Assembly: GCA_021107945.1 (NCBI GenBank)
Contig: JAIORV010000028.1
Span: forward strand, 1-64,000
Source of the DNA: Vulcanimicrobiota bacterium
GTDB taxonomy: Bacteria > Vulcanimicrobiota > JAJTBE01
Reading direction: 5' to 3'
Length of the DNA stretch: 64,000 nt
Position numbers and translations under genes: made by a program. Under the pieces are notes generated by a model. It saw only the letters and a list, made by a program, of their open reading frames with translations. It searched no databases and was not told the DNA's origin. This document shows, piece by piece, positions 23,338-32,414 of the stretch. Numbering within the stretch: the stretch's first letter is position 1; the number at the start of each line of letters is the position of its first letter.

Positions 23338-25818
23338 CTATATTTTTAATCTCGTTTTTACCAGTTCCAGGTCAACCTGCTGAACTGCGAATTTCACCTT
23401 GACCACTCTGTTATTTCCTTTTTCTATCCAGAATATTATCCCCTTATTTGTTTCAATCCTGAATGCATCGTAAATCTTTTCTCCCGCTTCCACGGACTCA
23501 AATTTCTTCACTGTGGCAATTACTTTCTCAACTGTGAGAGTCTCGGGAATGAACACATAAAAACGATAACTCTTGCCGATCTTGAGATCGAAGAACTGTC
23601 CTGCGATTAACGCCCACTGGGAAAGGAAATGAGGATCGGCAAGATACGCACCGTGTGAGAACGGTATCTCCCTTGTTAGATCACCCCTGTATCCCTTTAC
23701 TTCCTCCAACATCATCTTGCCCTTGAGCAGGAAATTCTGTTCTACGCTCCGGTCTCCCGACTGAAGTTTCTTGTCATACTTCACCGGCAGTCCCTGAGGA
23801 GTCGTCCAGTACATTGCCTCCGCGCCCACTTTTCTGCCCTCGATTTCCAGGTCGGACCGGAATTTCATCTTGTAAGTCTCCTGCTCTCCCAGGACTGTTA
23901 CCTCTTCCACGAGGGCTGTCTCCTCACCGATTTTCTTCTCTTCCCGCTTTATCTCGTAGGTTCTTTCCTCTCCCACCGGCCATGTAATCTCTCGGTTAAT
24001 GAAAGTGAGTCTTTCCGGGGGTTTTGGAGCGAAATCCAGAACTTTTGTTTTCAACGACCGGAGATCGCCGTCCTGGAATAGTTTTATATGAGTCGCACTT
24101 AATTGATCTGCTTCTCCCGTGGAGGGATCCAGAGGAATCCATCCCGATTCCGCTCCCATATAGACCTCAAACCAATAATGAGGGATGAAGTTGCCGGTCG
24201 AGAACACAATTCCCCCCGCTTTTCTTGCGGGAATTCCCAATGCTCTGCAAAGAGCGATTGCAAGAAGAGCTCTGCTTTCACTGTTTCCCTGCTCGCCGGC
24301 AAGGGTCATCTTTGCGGAAGGAAGGGAAATTCCAAGACTGACGTTATTTGTTACCCACTTGTTGATATTTTTTGCCGCAACCCATACATTCTTCGATTTC
24401 CACGCCACTTCCAGCGCCTGGCGGTGAATTGTGTCATCATCAGATTCAATGCCCATCTCATGCTTCGTATATTTCAGAACCTCTTCAGGTAGTGTTCCTT
24501 CCTTGATGGGATATGCAAGGGGATTCTTTACATTGGCTTTTAATGTCCTTACCGTGAAGACTCCCTGGATTTTGCCGTCGCCCGACTCACCCTCGAATTT
24601 CTGGGTTATCCCGCCATGCTCGGTATAATCTGCGGAAATATCTCTTCCCTGAGCTTCCATCTCTATCTCAAGTTTTTTAATATCCCTGGGATTGGGGAAA
24701 AATATGTTAGAATGTGAGACCCGCTCCTTCCACATATCAACCCCTTTTGCTTCCTTGAAAGCTGATATTACATTTTTATTAGAAATGGTAAAAGCAAGTC
24801 CGCCGCCGGGCTCTTTCATTTTTAATATATTTCGTTTTTCATCTGTCCATATATTGAAAAGTACTTTGCCCTGAAAATTGACCAACTGGAACTTGTATGC
24901 TTTAAATTTTTTGCCGTTAATCTCAATAGACTCTGCCTTCTTGCCCGCTTTTCGTATTTGAATATTTCCACCATATTGGAGGATGGGGTCATAGGCATGT
25001 ATGTTCCCGGTTCTGCGGGATTTGAGTAAAAGCCAGTAATGCTCAATAAGTGTGTCATATCTTCCCCAGAGGTTATCAAGGAATATCATGGGTATGTCTC
25101 CGTCGGTGAAAGAATGGAAATTGCTGTAATTACCCTTGCCCGACTTGTTCTGCTGGGCCACCAGGTTGTTTGATATAAGACAATCAACTTTGTATTCAAA
25201 ACCGCTTTGCTTCTGGGTACAGTGAAAAAAGGTCGGCAGGAGGTTTTTCTTGTGAAATGTAATCGCTGAGGAAAAAGTGAGGTTATCAATCTGTCCCATC
25301 CCGATTTTCAGCTTACTTACAGATTCCAGTTTATAAAATGTCTCCCCGGCAAGTTTCATTTTATTAGAAACAAAAAACTTGGAATATCCCACAAGCTCGC
25401 CCTGCCAGGTGATCTTATAAATTGCACCCTCTCCCAGGTAAATGGGAATGGGATTGACTTTCAAAACAACAGGCTTCGTTTTGGGCGCGGGAGTCGGCAC
25501 TCCCAGGGGTGTGGGTGTTGGGGACGGAAGCTCTTCAGGTTTCTTCCCGGGATCTTCTTTCGACTCGGGGTCCCGGTCAATCTGTTCCGGTGTCGGCGAA
25601 GCCTCCGGGGTCTTCTCGTCCACGGGTGTTGAGGAACCAGGTTTGTCAGGAACCGGTGATTCGGCCGGTGTCGGTGATTCTTCAACATCCTGAGCGGTAA
25701 GTATTCCCCTGCAAGAATAACTTGATTTGTTAACTGGATTTTCTGATGGAAAAATTGCCATGGTGATTGTAAAAATAAGAACCATGGTAATAATAGTTAT
25801 AATAAAGATCCTTTTCAT
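23338..25818 (-). CDS. Exported transglutaminase-fold protein lacking the catalytic cysteine
   Basis: 826 residues. The signal peptide is at 1-22, then a Pro/Thr/Glu linker (45-115), then a DUF3108-like beta domain (125-300), a second beta region, a transglutaminase-like core (about 440-570) and a final DUF3108-like domain (600-815). In the core, 'LLAIALCRALGIPARKAGG' and 'IPHYWFEVYMG...GWIPLDPS' keep the family's helix, His and Asp. The position where the family has Gly-(x)-Cys before that helix reads GEQGNSESRAL, with no Cys. It is therefore probably a non-enzymatic binding protein. It is surface or periplasmic. ATG start with AAGGAAG upstream. Confidence 0.8.
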   Translation of the reverse strand: MKRIFIITIITMVLIFTITMAIFPSENPVNKSSYSCRGILTAQDVEESPTPAESPVPDKPGSSTPVDEKTPEASPTPEQIDRDPESKEDPGKKPEELPSPTPTPLGVPTPAPKTKPVVLKVNPIPIYLGEGAIYKITWQGELVGYSKFFVSNKMKLAGETFYKLESVSKLKIGMGQIDNLTFSSAITFHKKNLLPTFFHCTQKQSGFEYKVDCLISNNLVAQQNKSGKGNYSNFHSFTDGDIPMIFLDNLWGRYDTLIEHYWLLLKSRRTGNIHAYDPILQYGGNIQIRKAGKKAESIEINGKKFKAYKFQLVNFQGKVLFNIWTDEKRNILKMKEPGGGLAFTISNKNVISAFKEAKGVDMWKERVSHSNIFFPNPRDIKKLEIEMEAQGRDISADYTEHGGITQKFEGESGDGKIQGVFTVRTLKANVKNPLAYPIKEGTLPEEVLKYTKHEMGIESDDDTIHRQALEVAWKSKNVWVAAKNINKWVTNNVSLGISLPSAKMTLAGEQGNSESRALLAIALCRALGIPARKAGGIVFSTGNFIPHYWFEVYMGAESGWIPLDPSTGEADQLSATHIKLFQDGDLRSLKTKVLDFAPKPPERLTFINREITWPVGEERTYEIKREEKKIGEETALVEEVTVLGEQETYKMKFRSDLEIEGRKVGAEAMYWTTPQGLPVKYDKKLQSGDRSVEQNFLLKGKMMLEEVKGYRGDLTREIPFSHGAYLADPHFLSQWALIAGQFFDLKIGKSYRFYVFIPETLTVEKVIATVKKFESVEAGEKIYDAFRIETNKGIIFWIEKGNNRVVKVKFAVQQVDLELVKTRLKI

Positions 25819-25842
25819 TTGCTCTTTCTTCCTTTATCTATA

Positions 25843-26628
25843 TCACTTTTCGAAATCCGGGAAAAATTGAAGCATATCCCTGTAACCAAGCATTTTAGCC
25901 TCTTTTTTCTGAAGGGATTGCATTGTCCTGGGATGTGTCAATATTTTAACCTCGAGATTCCTGGACTTGTTATATGAGCTTTTTTCGGATAATTCCTCGT
26001 CAATAAATCCCGGGTGACACATTACCTCGCAATATCCCTGGGGCATTGTCTCGATTATATTTTCGATTCTTTCAAGAGTTATGTTTTCCTCGCCATAGAA
26101 ATCATCGTTAAAGAAATCAGGCGTGGGAATGCCCCTGTCTCTTATAGATTGCCGCATTTCACGGTTTATTGATCTTAATGCAAGTTTGAACTCACAGGCA
26201 TTATCAATGAAAATATCAAGCACTTCCGTGCTGCATCCATGAAGATGATGGTGAGAATCAAGATGTGTCAGAGTTAAACCCGCATCGACACACTTCTCTA
26301 TCTGCAATCGAATCTCTTTCCTCATCTCGTCGATTTTTGCTGATTCCAGAAGTAACGAGGGTTTCCTCCAGAAATTGCCGCTATCGTCAAGCAGTGATCG
26401 AACTTCCGAGGGATCACTTACAGGAGTGCCGAATGTGAGATTAACATGGACCCCAACATCAAGGTTGGGACATTGCTTCAACATCTCTACGCTTTCTTCA
26501 AAACTCGGCAGATTCGGCATTAAAGATGTGGAGCGAACAACACCAAGCCGATGCGCCTCCATTATACCACGGCTTACTCCCGGCGTAAGGCCGAAATCAT
26601 CCGCATTAAATATTATCCATTTACTCAA
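25843..26628 (-). CDS. ChbG/YdjC-family carbohydrate deacetylase
   Basis: 262 residues. The family motifs are all visible: FNADDFGLTPGVSRGI at the N-terminus, 'VGVHVNLTFG', metal-binding HLDSHHHLHG (about 117-126) and 'CEVMCHPGFID'. The enzyme removes acetyl groups from N-acetylated oligosaccharides using a divalent metal bound by Asp and two His. I chose TTG at 26628, 8 bases after GGGAGA, over a GTG at 26655 without a ribosome site. It lies 24 bases beyond the start of the transglutaminase-like gene and is probably co-transcribed with it; it is divergent from the nucleotidyltransferase cluster. Confidence 0.88.
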   Translation of the reverse strand: MSKWIIFNADDFGLTPGVSRGIMEAHRLGVVRSTSLMPNLPSFEESVEMLKQCPNLDVGVHVNLTFGTPVSDPSEVRSLLDDSGNFWRKPSLLLESAKIDEMRKEIRLQIEKCVDAGLTLTHLDSHHHLHGCSTEVLDIFIDNACEFKLALRSINREMRQSIRDRGIPTPDFFNDDFYGEENITLERIENIIETMPQGYCEVMCHPGFIDEELSEKSSYNKSRNLEVKILTHPRTMQSLQKKEAKMLGYRDMLQFFPDFEK

Positions 26629-26843
26629 TATAATTCTCCCGAAATAATATCCCACAAGAAATTATTAATTAAAATTCCTTGTTCTCTATAATCCGACAAA
26701 AATCTTTTTATTCCTCCAATAAATTGTCAATGACTTTCATTCTTGATAGTATCCCAAAGGAGGGATATAATCGCAGGATATCCAATAATGAAAACAATGT
26801 GGGATTCGATAATCTATGAAAAACACTTGCCCGGGAGGAATAA

Positions 26844-27587
26844 ATGAAGAAAAATATATTTAAAGGCAGCCCCGATAAAGTTACTTGTGTCATACCCTGC
26901 GCCGGAGAAGGAACAAGATTGCAGGGCGACATAGCGGGAAATGAGAGAATCGCCAAGGCAATGGTTCCCATAGCGGGGAAACCCATTATTTGGAATGTTG
27001 TTAATTATTGGAGTCAATTTGCCGATGAGTTTATTTTTATAGTAAAATTCCAGATGGAAAAAATTATGGAATATATCGACGGTCTCCCCATAAAAAGCTC
27101 ATTTATCGAGCAGAAGGAATTGAGGGGTATTGCATATGCCCTGTCACTTACCGAGAATATGGTCAGCGATAATTTCATAATGGTCCTGGGCGACTGCCTG
27201 TGCAAGGGTAACTTTGATTTTCCTGCGGACATGGGTATGGGAGTGGGTGTATGGCCGACTGATCGGGAAGAGGACATAAAGAGGAGCTATTCAGTTAAAA
27301 TAGAGGATAACAGGATTCTTCAAGTTGTGGAAAAACCAAAATTACTTGTAAATAACCTTTGCGGTATGGGATTTTATTTTTTTAACAGGAAAGTTTTCGA
27401 TTATATAAGAAAAACAAAACCCTCAAAACTCCGCAATGAGGTTGAGATTACCGACACATTGCAGGAAATAATAAACGGTGGAGACATCCTTCACCCGTTA
27501 CATTTTAACGGGGAATACCTCAATGTAACATACGCAGAAGATATCGAAAGAGCTGAAATCTTAATCAGGAATGAGGTATCCGGTTGA
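26844..27587 (+). CDS. Sugar-nucleotide (RmlA-type) nucleotidyltransferase
   Basis: 247 residues. The NTP-transferase signature is CVIPCAGEGTRLQG (about 15-28), followed by 'KAMVPIAGKPIIWNVV' (the 'L-V-P-x-x-x-K-P' motif), 'FIMVLGDCL' (metal Asp) and 'ILQVVEKPK'. It activates a sugar-1-phosphate (or similar phosphate) with NTP; the sugar cannot be told. GGGAGGA precedes the ATG. Its stop overlaps the TTG start of the radical SAM gene that follows, so they form an operon. Confidence 0.88.
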   Translation: MKKNIFKGSPDKVTCVIPCAGEGTRLQGDIAGNERIAKAMVPIAGKPIIWNVVNYWSQFADEFIFIVKFQMEKIMEYIDGLPIKSSFIEQKELRGIAYALSLTENMVSDNFIMVLGDCLCKGNFDFPADMGMGVGVWPTDREEDIKRSYSVKIEDNRILQVVEKPKLLVNNLCGMGFYFFNRKVFDYIRKTKPSKLRNEVEITDTLQEIINGGDILHPLHFNGEYLNVTYAEDIERAEILIRNEVSG

Positions 27588-28711
27588 ATATTCAATCCCT
27601 GTGGGCAGGATTTAAAGGTTTAGTCAAAATCGCAAGAAAAAAGGATTTAAAACATGCCATAAACAGGCTCTGGTTTTATATCCTCTGGGATGATAAAAAG
27701 CTGAGAGAGTTTTTTCTTATCAAACTTTTTCCCTGGGCTGTGACATTCCCGCCTTTTGTCGAAGTTGAAACTACAACCCGATGTAACCTGCGCTGTATAA
27801 TGTGCGAGCATACATACTGGAAAGAAAAATGCCGCGATATGACATTTGAAGAATTCAAGGGAATTGTTGACCAATTCAAGCTCAGGTGGATAGGAGTCAC
27901 GGGCATCGGCGAGAGCTTTCTAAATAAAGATTTCATGAAAATGCTCGAGTATATCAAATCAAAGAGCATCCTCGTAGAACTCTTCGACACATTTTATTTC
28001 CTTGACGAAGAAATGGTAACAAGACTTCTCCAGATGGGAATAGACAGAATACTCATCTCTTTTGACGCCGCCACGAAGGAGACATACGAGAAGATAAGGG
28101 TAGGCTCAAAATACGAGCGGGTTGTAAAGAATATCAAAAAAGCGTTTCAACTAAAAAAAGAAATGAACGATGATATCAGTAAGATCAATTTTCACTATAT
28201 TATTTCGAAGCCTAACCTTCATGAGGTTCCAAAATATATTGACTTCGTAAACGAAATGAGGCAGGGACAGGATACATTTATTATGTTTACGGCATTGTTG
28301 CATGCTTACGACGAAATCGAGCAATATGTAACGGAAATACCTCAGGAAATTATTGACGAAACAGAGAAAAAAGCAAAAAAGGCCGGCATTCCTATAACAT
28401 GGAATATGAATGTGCCCTCAAAGAAAGATGACATATCCCATTGTACAAGTTGGATACAACCTTTCATCTTCTCCTCGGGAGAAGTCATTCCATGTTGTGC
28501 CGGGAACGAAGCCAATAAGAGGGATTTCCAAAAAAAATACAGCTTTGGAAATGTTTTCAAGTCCAGTTTTAGGGATATTTGGAACGGTGAGAAGTATAAG
28601 AGGTTTCGTGAGAAAATTCATAATGGAGAGACCCCCATTCACTGTAGGGATTGCTCAATATATGATACAAATTATGAGACCGATGAGGAATTCGAGAAGC
28701 TTTATAAGTGA
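27584..28711 (+). CDS. Radical SAM/SPASM domain protein
   Basis: 375 residues. The [4Fe-4S]-SAM motif is TRCNLRCIMCEH (CX3CX2C, about 66-73), then 'GVTGIGESFLNKDF' and the radical SAM barrel strands ('ILISFDAATKETYEKIR'). The C-terminal SPASM-like region has 'CTSWIQPFIFSSGEVIPCC' and 'CRDC' for auxiliary clusters. SPASM enzymes modify peptides, sugars or cofactors. TTG start overlapping the preceding stop. Its position beside a nucleotidyltransferase suggests a sugar or small-molecule substrate; this is inference. Confidence 0.88.
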   Translation: MNIQSLWAGFKGLVKIARKKDLKHAINRLWFYILWDDKKLREFFLIKLFPWAVTFPPFVEVETTTRCNLRCIMCEHTYWKEKCRDMTFEEFKGIVDQFKLRWIGVTGIGESFLNKDFMKMLEYIKSKSILVELFDTFYFLDEEMVTRLLQMGIDRILISFDAATKETYEKIRVGSKYERVVKNIKKAFQLKKEMNDDISKINFHYIISKPNLHEVPKYIDFVNEMRQGQDTFIMFTALLHAYDEIEQYVTEIPQEIIDETEKKAKKAGIPITWNMNVPSKKDDISHCTSWIQPFIFSSGEVIPCCAGNEANKRDFQKKYSFGNVFKSSFRDIWNGEKYKRFREKIHNGETPIHCRDCSIYDTNYETDEEFEKLYK

Positions 28712-28909
28712 ATGAAATAAGGAATATGTGAAAATGAGGAAATGAGGATTTTTACCTCTAAGGAAATGAGGAAATGAGGAAATGAGGAATACTGTAATTT
28801 CCGGTCATTGTCCTTTGTGGTCTTTGCGGTTAAAAAATGTCATTATAAATACACCGGAATACAAATTCTGACAACCAACCTTCAAACGCTTAAAAGAAAG
28901 GTTTTGTAT
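28712..28909. repeat. Dispersed AATGAGGA repeats and inverted copy of the 9603 repeat
   Basis: It contains multiple AAATGAGG units around 'TTTTTACCTCTAAGGAAATG' (28735-28798); the same phrase recurs near 30117-30160 and 33739-33780, and inverted near 48000. At 28805-28843, 'CTTTGTGGTCTTTGCGGTTA' is the inverse of the block at 9603-9640. The upstream extension of the next reading frame falls in this repeat, so it is not coding. Confidence 0.75.
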
Positions 28910-30055
28910 ATGTTCTTTGTAAATCCCGACTCCAGGGTCAACAGAAACATACCCAATATGGCTCTTGCCTTTGCATCCACACATTACGGTTGCCAAGTTG
29001 TGGATCATAATACGGTGCCCGATCCCAAAAATCGTTTTCTTGACATTGACGATGGCGATATGGTTATATCGGTTCGATCCCTCAACTATTCCGAGGCCGG
29101 GAGAATCGCAAAAGCATATAAAGAAAAATATCCAGATGCAAGGATCCGCTCCCTGTCAGGCTTCCTTGATATACAATGCTGTTACCCGTTTCTTGATTTT
29201 GAGGACAAGCTTGTATATGACAGGCTTTTCTCGGACGAATTCCCGTTCCCCGATTATGAGCTTTTCGACAGTATCGAGCTTTTCAGGAAAAAATGGGCGG
29301 AAGGCAAATGGAATTTCCCGCTGATGACAAGCCTGGGGTGTCCGTTCCTGTGTACATATTGCGCCAGCAGGAATCGTCAATACTATATGCGCTCGGTGGA
29401 TCATTGCATTGAGGAGTTGAAAATCGCTCAAAAAAAATGGAAATTTGGCAGTTTCGAAGTTCTGGACGATTGTTTCAATGTTAAAAAGGACAGGGTTATT
29501 GAATTCTGTGAAAAAGTGAAACCCATGAAACTAAATTGGTTCTGTACGAACGGTCTGCGGGCGGATCTTTTTGACGAGGAGATTGCAAGGAGCTTGAAAG
29601 AGTCCGGGTGTGCATTCCTGAGCTTCGGCATAGAATCCATTGACCCGGAAACATTGAGACTTGTTAAGAAGGGTGAGACCGTGGACCAGATAGAGAGAGC
29701 GGTCAATATTGCGGTGGAGCACTTCGAACATGTGAACGGCTATTTTATAATCGGCCTCCCCGGGTCAAGCTTCGAGAAAGACCTCAGGGCGCTTGAATGG
29801 GCGAAAAAACACAGGATCAACTCCCACTTCAGTTTTTATGTGCCGCCGGAGAAGGGAGACCGTCACAGCGACAGTTATCTGCCCGACGACGCTATATTTT
29901 ATGGTGAGCAGGCAAGGCCATACTCGGACTCATACCCTCAAGAGGAGCAGATGAAGCTGTATAAAATGACCGAAGAAATGCGGTATCGTGAGCCCCCGAG
30001 AGAAAATATAATAAAGCGCGGGTTGAGAAAATTGAGAAATATGATCAGCGGATAG
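28910..30055 (+). CDS. Radical SAM protein with reduced B12-binding-like N-terminus
   Basis: 381 residues. Residues 1-100 have the Rossmann-like strand order of cobalamin-binding domains ('MALAFASTHYGCQVVDHN', 'DGDMVISVRSLNYSEA') but no clear DxHxxG cobalamin motif. The radical SAM motif is GCPFLCTYCASR (about 142-153), followed by 'CAFLSFGIESIDPETL' and 'NGYFIIGLPGSSFEKDL', as in the Elp3/MiaB-NifB-type barrel of B12-rSAM proteins. I chose ATG at 28910, 8-9 bases after AGAAAGG, because the upstream in-frame sequence is a dispersed repeat. It is the third gene of the cluster. Confidence 0.85.
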   Translation: MFFVNPDSRVNRNIPNMALAFASTHYGCQVVDHNTVPDPKNRFLDIDDGDMVISVRSLNYSEAGRIAKAYKEKYPDARIRSLSGFLDIQCCYPFLDFEDKLVYDRLFSDEFPFPDYELFDSIELFRKKWAEGKWNFPLMTSLGCPFLCTYCASRNRQYYMRSVDHCIEELKIAQKKWKFGSFEVLDDCFNVKKDRVIEFCEKVKPMKLNWFCTNGLRADLFDEEIARSLKESGCAFLSFGIESIDPETLRLVKKGETVDQIERAVNIAVEHFEHVNGYFIIGLPGSSFEKDLRALEWAKKHRINSHFSFYVPPEKGDRHSDSYLPDDAIFYGEQARPYSDSYPQEEQMKLYKMTEEMRYREPPRENIIKRGLRKLRNMISG

Positions 30056-30254
30056 AGGAATACGGAAGTCAGAAGTCGGATGTCAGAAGTTGGAATGAGG
30101 AATGTATGAAATTTAGGAAATGAAGATTTTTTTTCTAAGGAAATGAGGAAATAAGGAATACGGATAACAGAAATCGATGGTCAGTAGTCGATTATCGGTT
30201 GTCGAATCTCGTTTCCCACCTCTCATATCCCATTTCCAGATGATGGAGGCAAAA
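30056..30254. other. Repeat-type spacer
   Basis: 199 bases of low-complexity 'GTCAGAAGTCGGATG' and 'GGAAATGAGGAAATAAGG' dispersed sequence between two co-directional genes. No promoter is evident. An in-frame extension of the next gene runs into it but has no ribosome site. Confidence 0.6.
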
Positions 30255-31562
30255 ATGGTATATCCCTACAAAAGTCCCAAGGATGAAACCGTCGGGGAAA
30301 TAAGAGCCAGGCAACTTGCAAAAATCAAGGATTATATTGAATTTGCATACCATAATACGCCCTATTACAGGGATCTTTTTGATAAGAATAATATCAAGCC
30401 CCGGGACATTTCAAGCTTTGATGATTTCCGGAGAATCCCCATAACAACAAAGGATGATCTCAGGAAACAGAATTCCGGTTTTTTTGGCGCGCCGGAAGAA
30501 GAATGGATCGACATGTCCTGCACCTCGGGGACAACAGGAGAATCGGTCTATATACCGTTTACCCGTAACGACATGAAAAGAATTGCCGTTTGGGGCGCAC
30601 AGACATTGAGATTGTCCGGAATCAATGAAACCGACAGGATTCATCTTGCCATGCCCATGTGCGCATGGATGTGGATGGCGGGATTCGGATTCTATATATG
30701 CTTTTCAACTGCAGGGGTTTGCGTCTTGAGGTTTGGTCCCGGGTTCTCCGGGAAATCTCTGGAGATAATCAAGAATCTCTCGGCCACGGCAATTATTGGA
30801 GTACCGTCATACCTGGTGAAGCTTGGCGAGATGAGAGAGCGCATGCAGATTGAAACATCTATTAAAAGAGTATTCACAATTGGTGAGAATATATTGAATA
30901 AGGATCTCACAAAGAACGCCCTGGGTAAGAAACTTGAGGAGTTATGGAAAACTGAGGTTTTCTCCTGCTACGGTGCAACTGAAGGAACATTCCTTGGCGT
31001 GGAATGTGACAGGTTTTGCGGGCATCACATCAATCCCGACGAGGTCTATGTGGAGATTCTTGATCCCGATACCCTGGAGCCTGTGAAAGACGGCGAAGAA
31101 GGACTTGTCACAATAACTCCCATAGGCGCCAGGGGGCTGACACTTTTACGCTATGTTAACGGCGATATGTCATTCATTATCCCCGGAAGGTGTCCCTGTG
31201 GAAGAATGCTGCAAAGAGTGGGGCCGGTATTTGCAAGAATTGATCAAATGATGAAAGTCAAGGGTGTCATGATATATCCCGATGCGATAAAGAACATAAT
31301 CGCTGGAACAGGCAAGATCGACCTTTTCCAGATGGAAGCATATACCGAGAATTTCTCCAATCTTGTCAGGATATATGTGCCGTCGTATGCAGATGAGGAG
31401 ACTGACAGAAAATCCGCCATCGATATCCGGGAGAGGATTCGCCTGGAATTGGGAGTTACTCTTGAAGTAAAGTCCATCTCCAGGGAGATACTCCAGGGTA
31501 TGATATTTCCCCCGGGCAAGGGAAAACCTGTGACATTTGTGGATAAGAGATCGAAACAGTGA
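30255..31562 (+). CDS. PaaK-like adenylate-forming ligase (phenylacetate-CoA ligase family)
   Basis: 435 residues, the usual length for PaaK. The AMP/ATP P-loop is MSCTSGTTGESVYIPFT (about 87-103), with 'YHNTPYYRDLF' at the N-terminus, the 'EVFSCYGATEGTFLGVEC' adenine motif, 'LLRYVNGDMSFI' and the C-terminal subdomain hinge near 'RIDQMMKVKGVMIYP'. It activates a carboxylic acid to acyl-AMP and usually the CoA thioester; the acid is unknown. ATG at 30255 has GGAGG 5 bases upstream. It is likely co-transcribed with the U32-like gene 8 bases downstream. Confidence 0.9.
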   Translation: MVYPYKSPKDETVGEIRARQLAKIKDYIEFAYHNTPYYRDLFDKNNIKPRDISSFDDFRRIPITTKDDLRKQNSGFFGAPEEEWIDMSCTSGTTGESVYIPFTRNDMKRIAVWGAQTLRLSGINETDRIHLAMPMCAWMWMAGFGFYICFSTAGVCVLRFGPGFSGKSLEIIKNLSATAIIGVPSYLVKLGEMRERMQIETSIKRVFTIGENILNKDLTKNALGKKLEELWKTEVFSCYGATEGTFLGVECDRFCGHHINPDEVYVEILDPDTLEPVKDGEEGLVTITPIGARGLTLLRYVNGDMSFIIPGRCPCGRMLQRVGPVFARIDQMMKVKGVMIYPDAIKNIIAGTGKIDLFQMEAYTENFSNLVRIYVPSYADEETDRKSAIDIRERIRLELGVTLEVKSISREILQGMIFPPGKGKPVTFVDKRSKQ

Positions 31563-31569
31563 GTTTGGC

Positions 31570-32322
31570 ATGGAAAAAGCAATCCTGATAACATCCATAA
31601 AGAAGATAAATGAGCATTTAAATAAACCTGATAAATATGACAGGCTCTATTTTGGATCTGAATTTTGTACGCATATGATACCGGGGGTTGAAGAGCTGGT
31701 TGAAGTGTTCTCGCTTTGCGAGGTACTTAACATGGAGTTTACCCTGGTTACTCCTTTCCTTGATGAAAGCGGAATTGGCAAAGTAGCTAAATTACTCGAT
31801 TTCCTGGATTACAAACATCTTTACCCGGAAATTTTGATTTGCGACTGGGGAATGTTGCATTACATTTCGATGAATTTCAATAACAAATTCCCACTTGTAC
31901 TGGGAAGGATCCTGGCGAAGCAAAAGACCGGACCCAGGATAGAGATGATAAGGGATGTTCTGCCCTCTGCATATAAATCCTCAATGAAAACCCATGTTGA
32001 CATTCCTGTGTTTACAGAATTTTTGAGAAGTATGGGAGTTGAACGGGTTGACCTGGATATCCCCCTGCAGGGACTGGATGTTGAAATGCCCGTCGATTTT
32101 GCTATATCGCTTTACTACCCATATACTTACATTTCCACAACAAGGCGTTGTCCCATAAGAGAAACAGGAAAATGTGACTGTAACGAATATTCATTCAAAC
32201 TTTCCTCAGGGAATATGCCAGTTGAGCTTTACGCCAGGGGAAATACCGTTTTCTTTAAACATGAAAGACTTCCCCGGTTGAAGAAGAATATTAAATACGA
32301 CAGGATAGTGTTTCAACCATAA
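31570..32322 (+). CDS. U32-peptidase-like protein (UbiV-like)
   Basis: 250 residues. The order of strands 'RLYFGSEFCTHMIPGVEELVEVFSLCEVLNMEFTLVTPFLD' and 'EILICDWGMLHYISMNF ... LVLGRILAKQK', with a late cysteine cluster CPIRETGKCDC (about 205-215), resembles U32-family TIM-barrel proteins such as UbiV, where Cys residues hold an Fe-S cluster. The match is by pattern and I am not sure. It lies 8 bases after the PaaK-like gene and is certainly in the same transcript. The start at 31570 (MEKAILITS) is chosen to avoid overlap; the ribosome site is weak. Confidence 0.5.
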   Translation: MEKAILITSIKKINEHLNKPDKYDRLYFGSEFCTHMIPGVEELVEVFSLCEVLNMEFTLVTPFLDESGIGKVAKLLDFLDYKHLYPEILICDWGMLHYISMNFNNKFPLVLGRILAKQKTGPRIEMIRDVLPSAYKSSMKTHVDIPVFTEFLRSMGVERVDLDIPLQGLDVEMPVDFAISLYYPYTYISTTRRCPIRETGKCDCNEYSFKLSSGNMPVELYARGNTVFFKHERLPRLKKNIKYDRIVFQP

Positions 32323-32414
32323 CGGAAGTCAGACGTCAGATGCCGGAGGTCAGAGGGCAGATCCCATTTCCCGCTTCTCATTTCTCGCCTCCAGTATAAT
32401 GGAAAGGAATTGCA

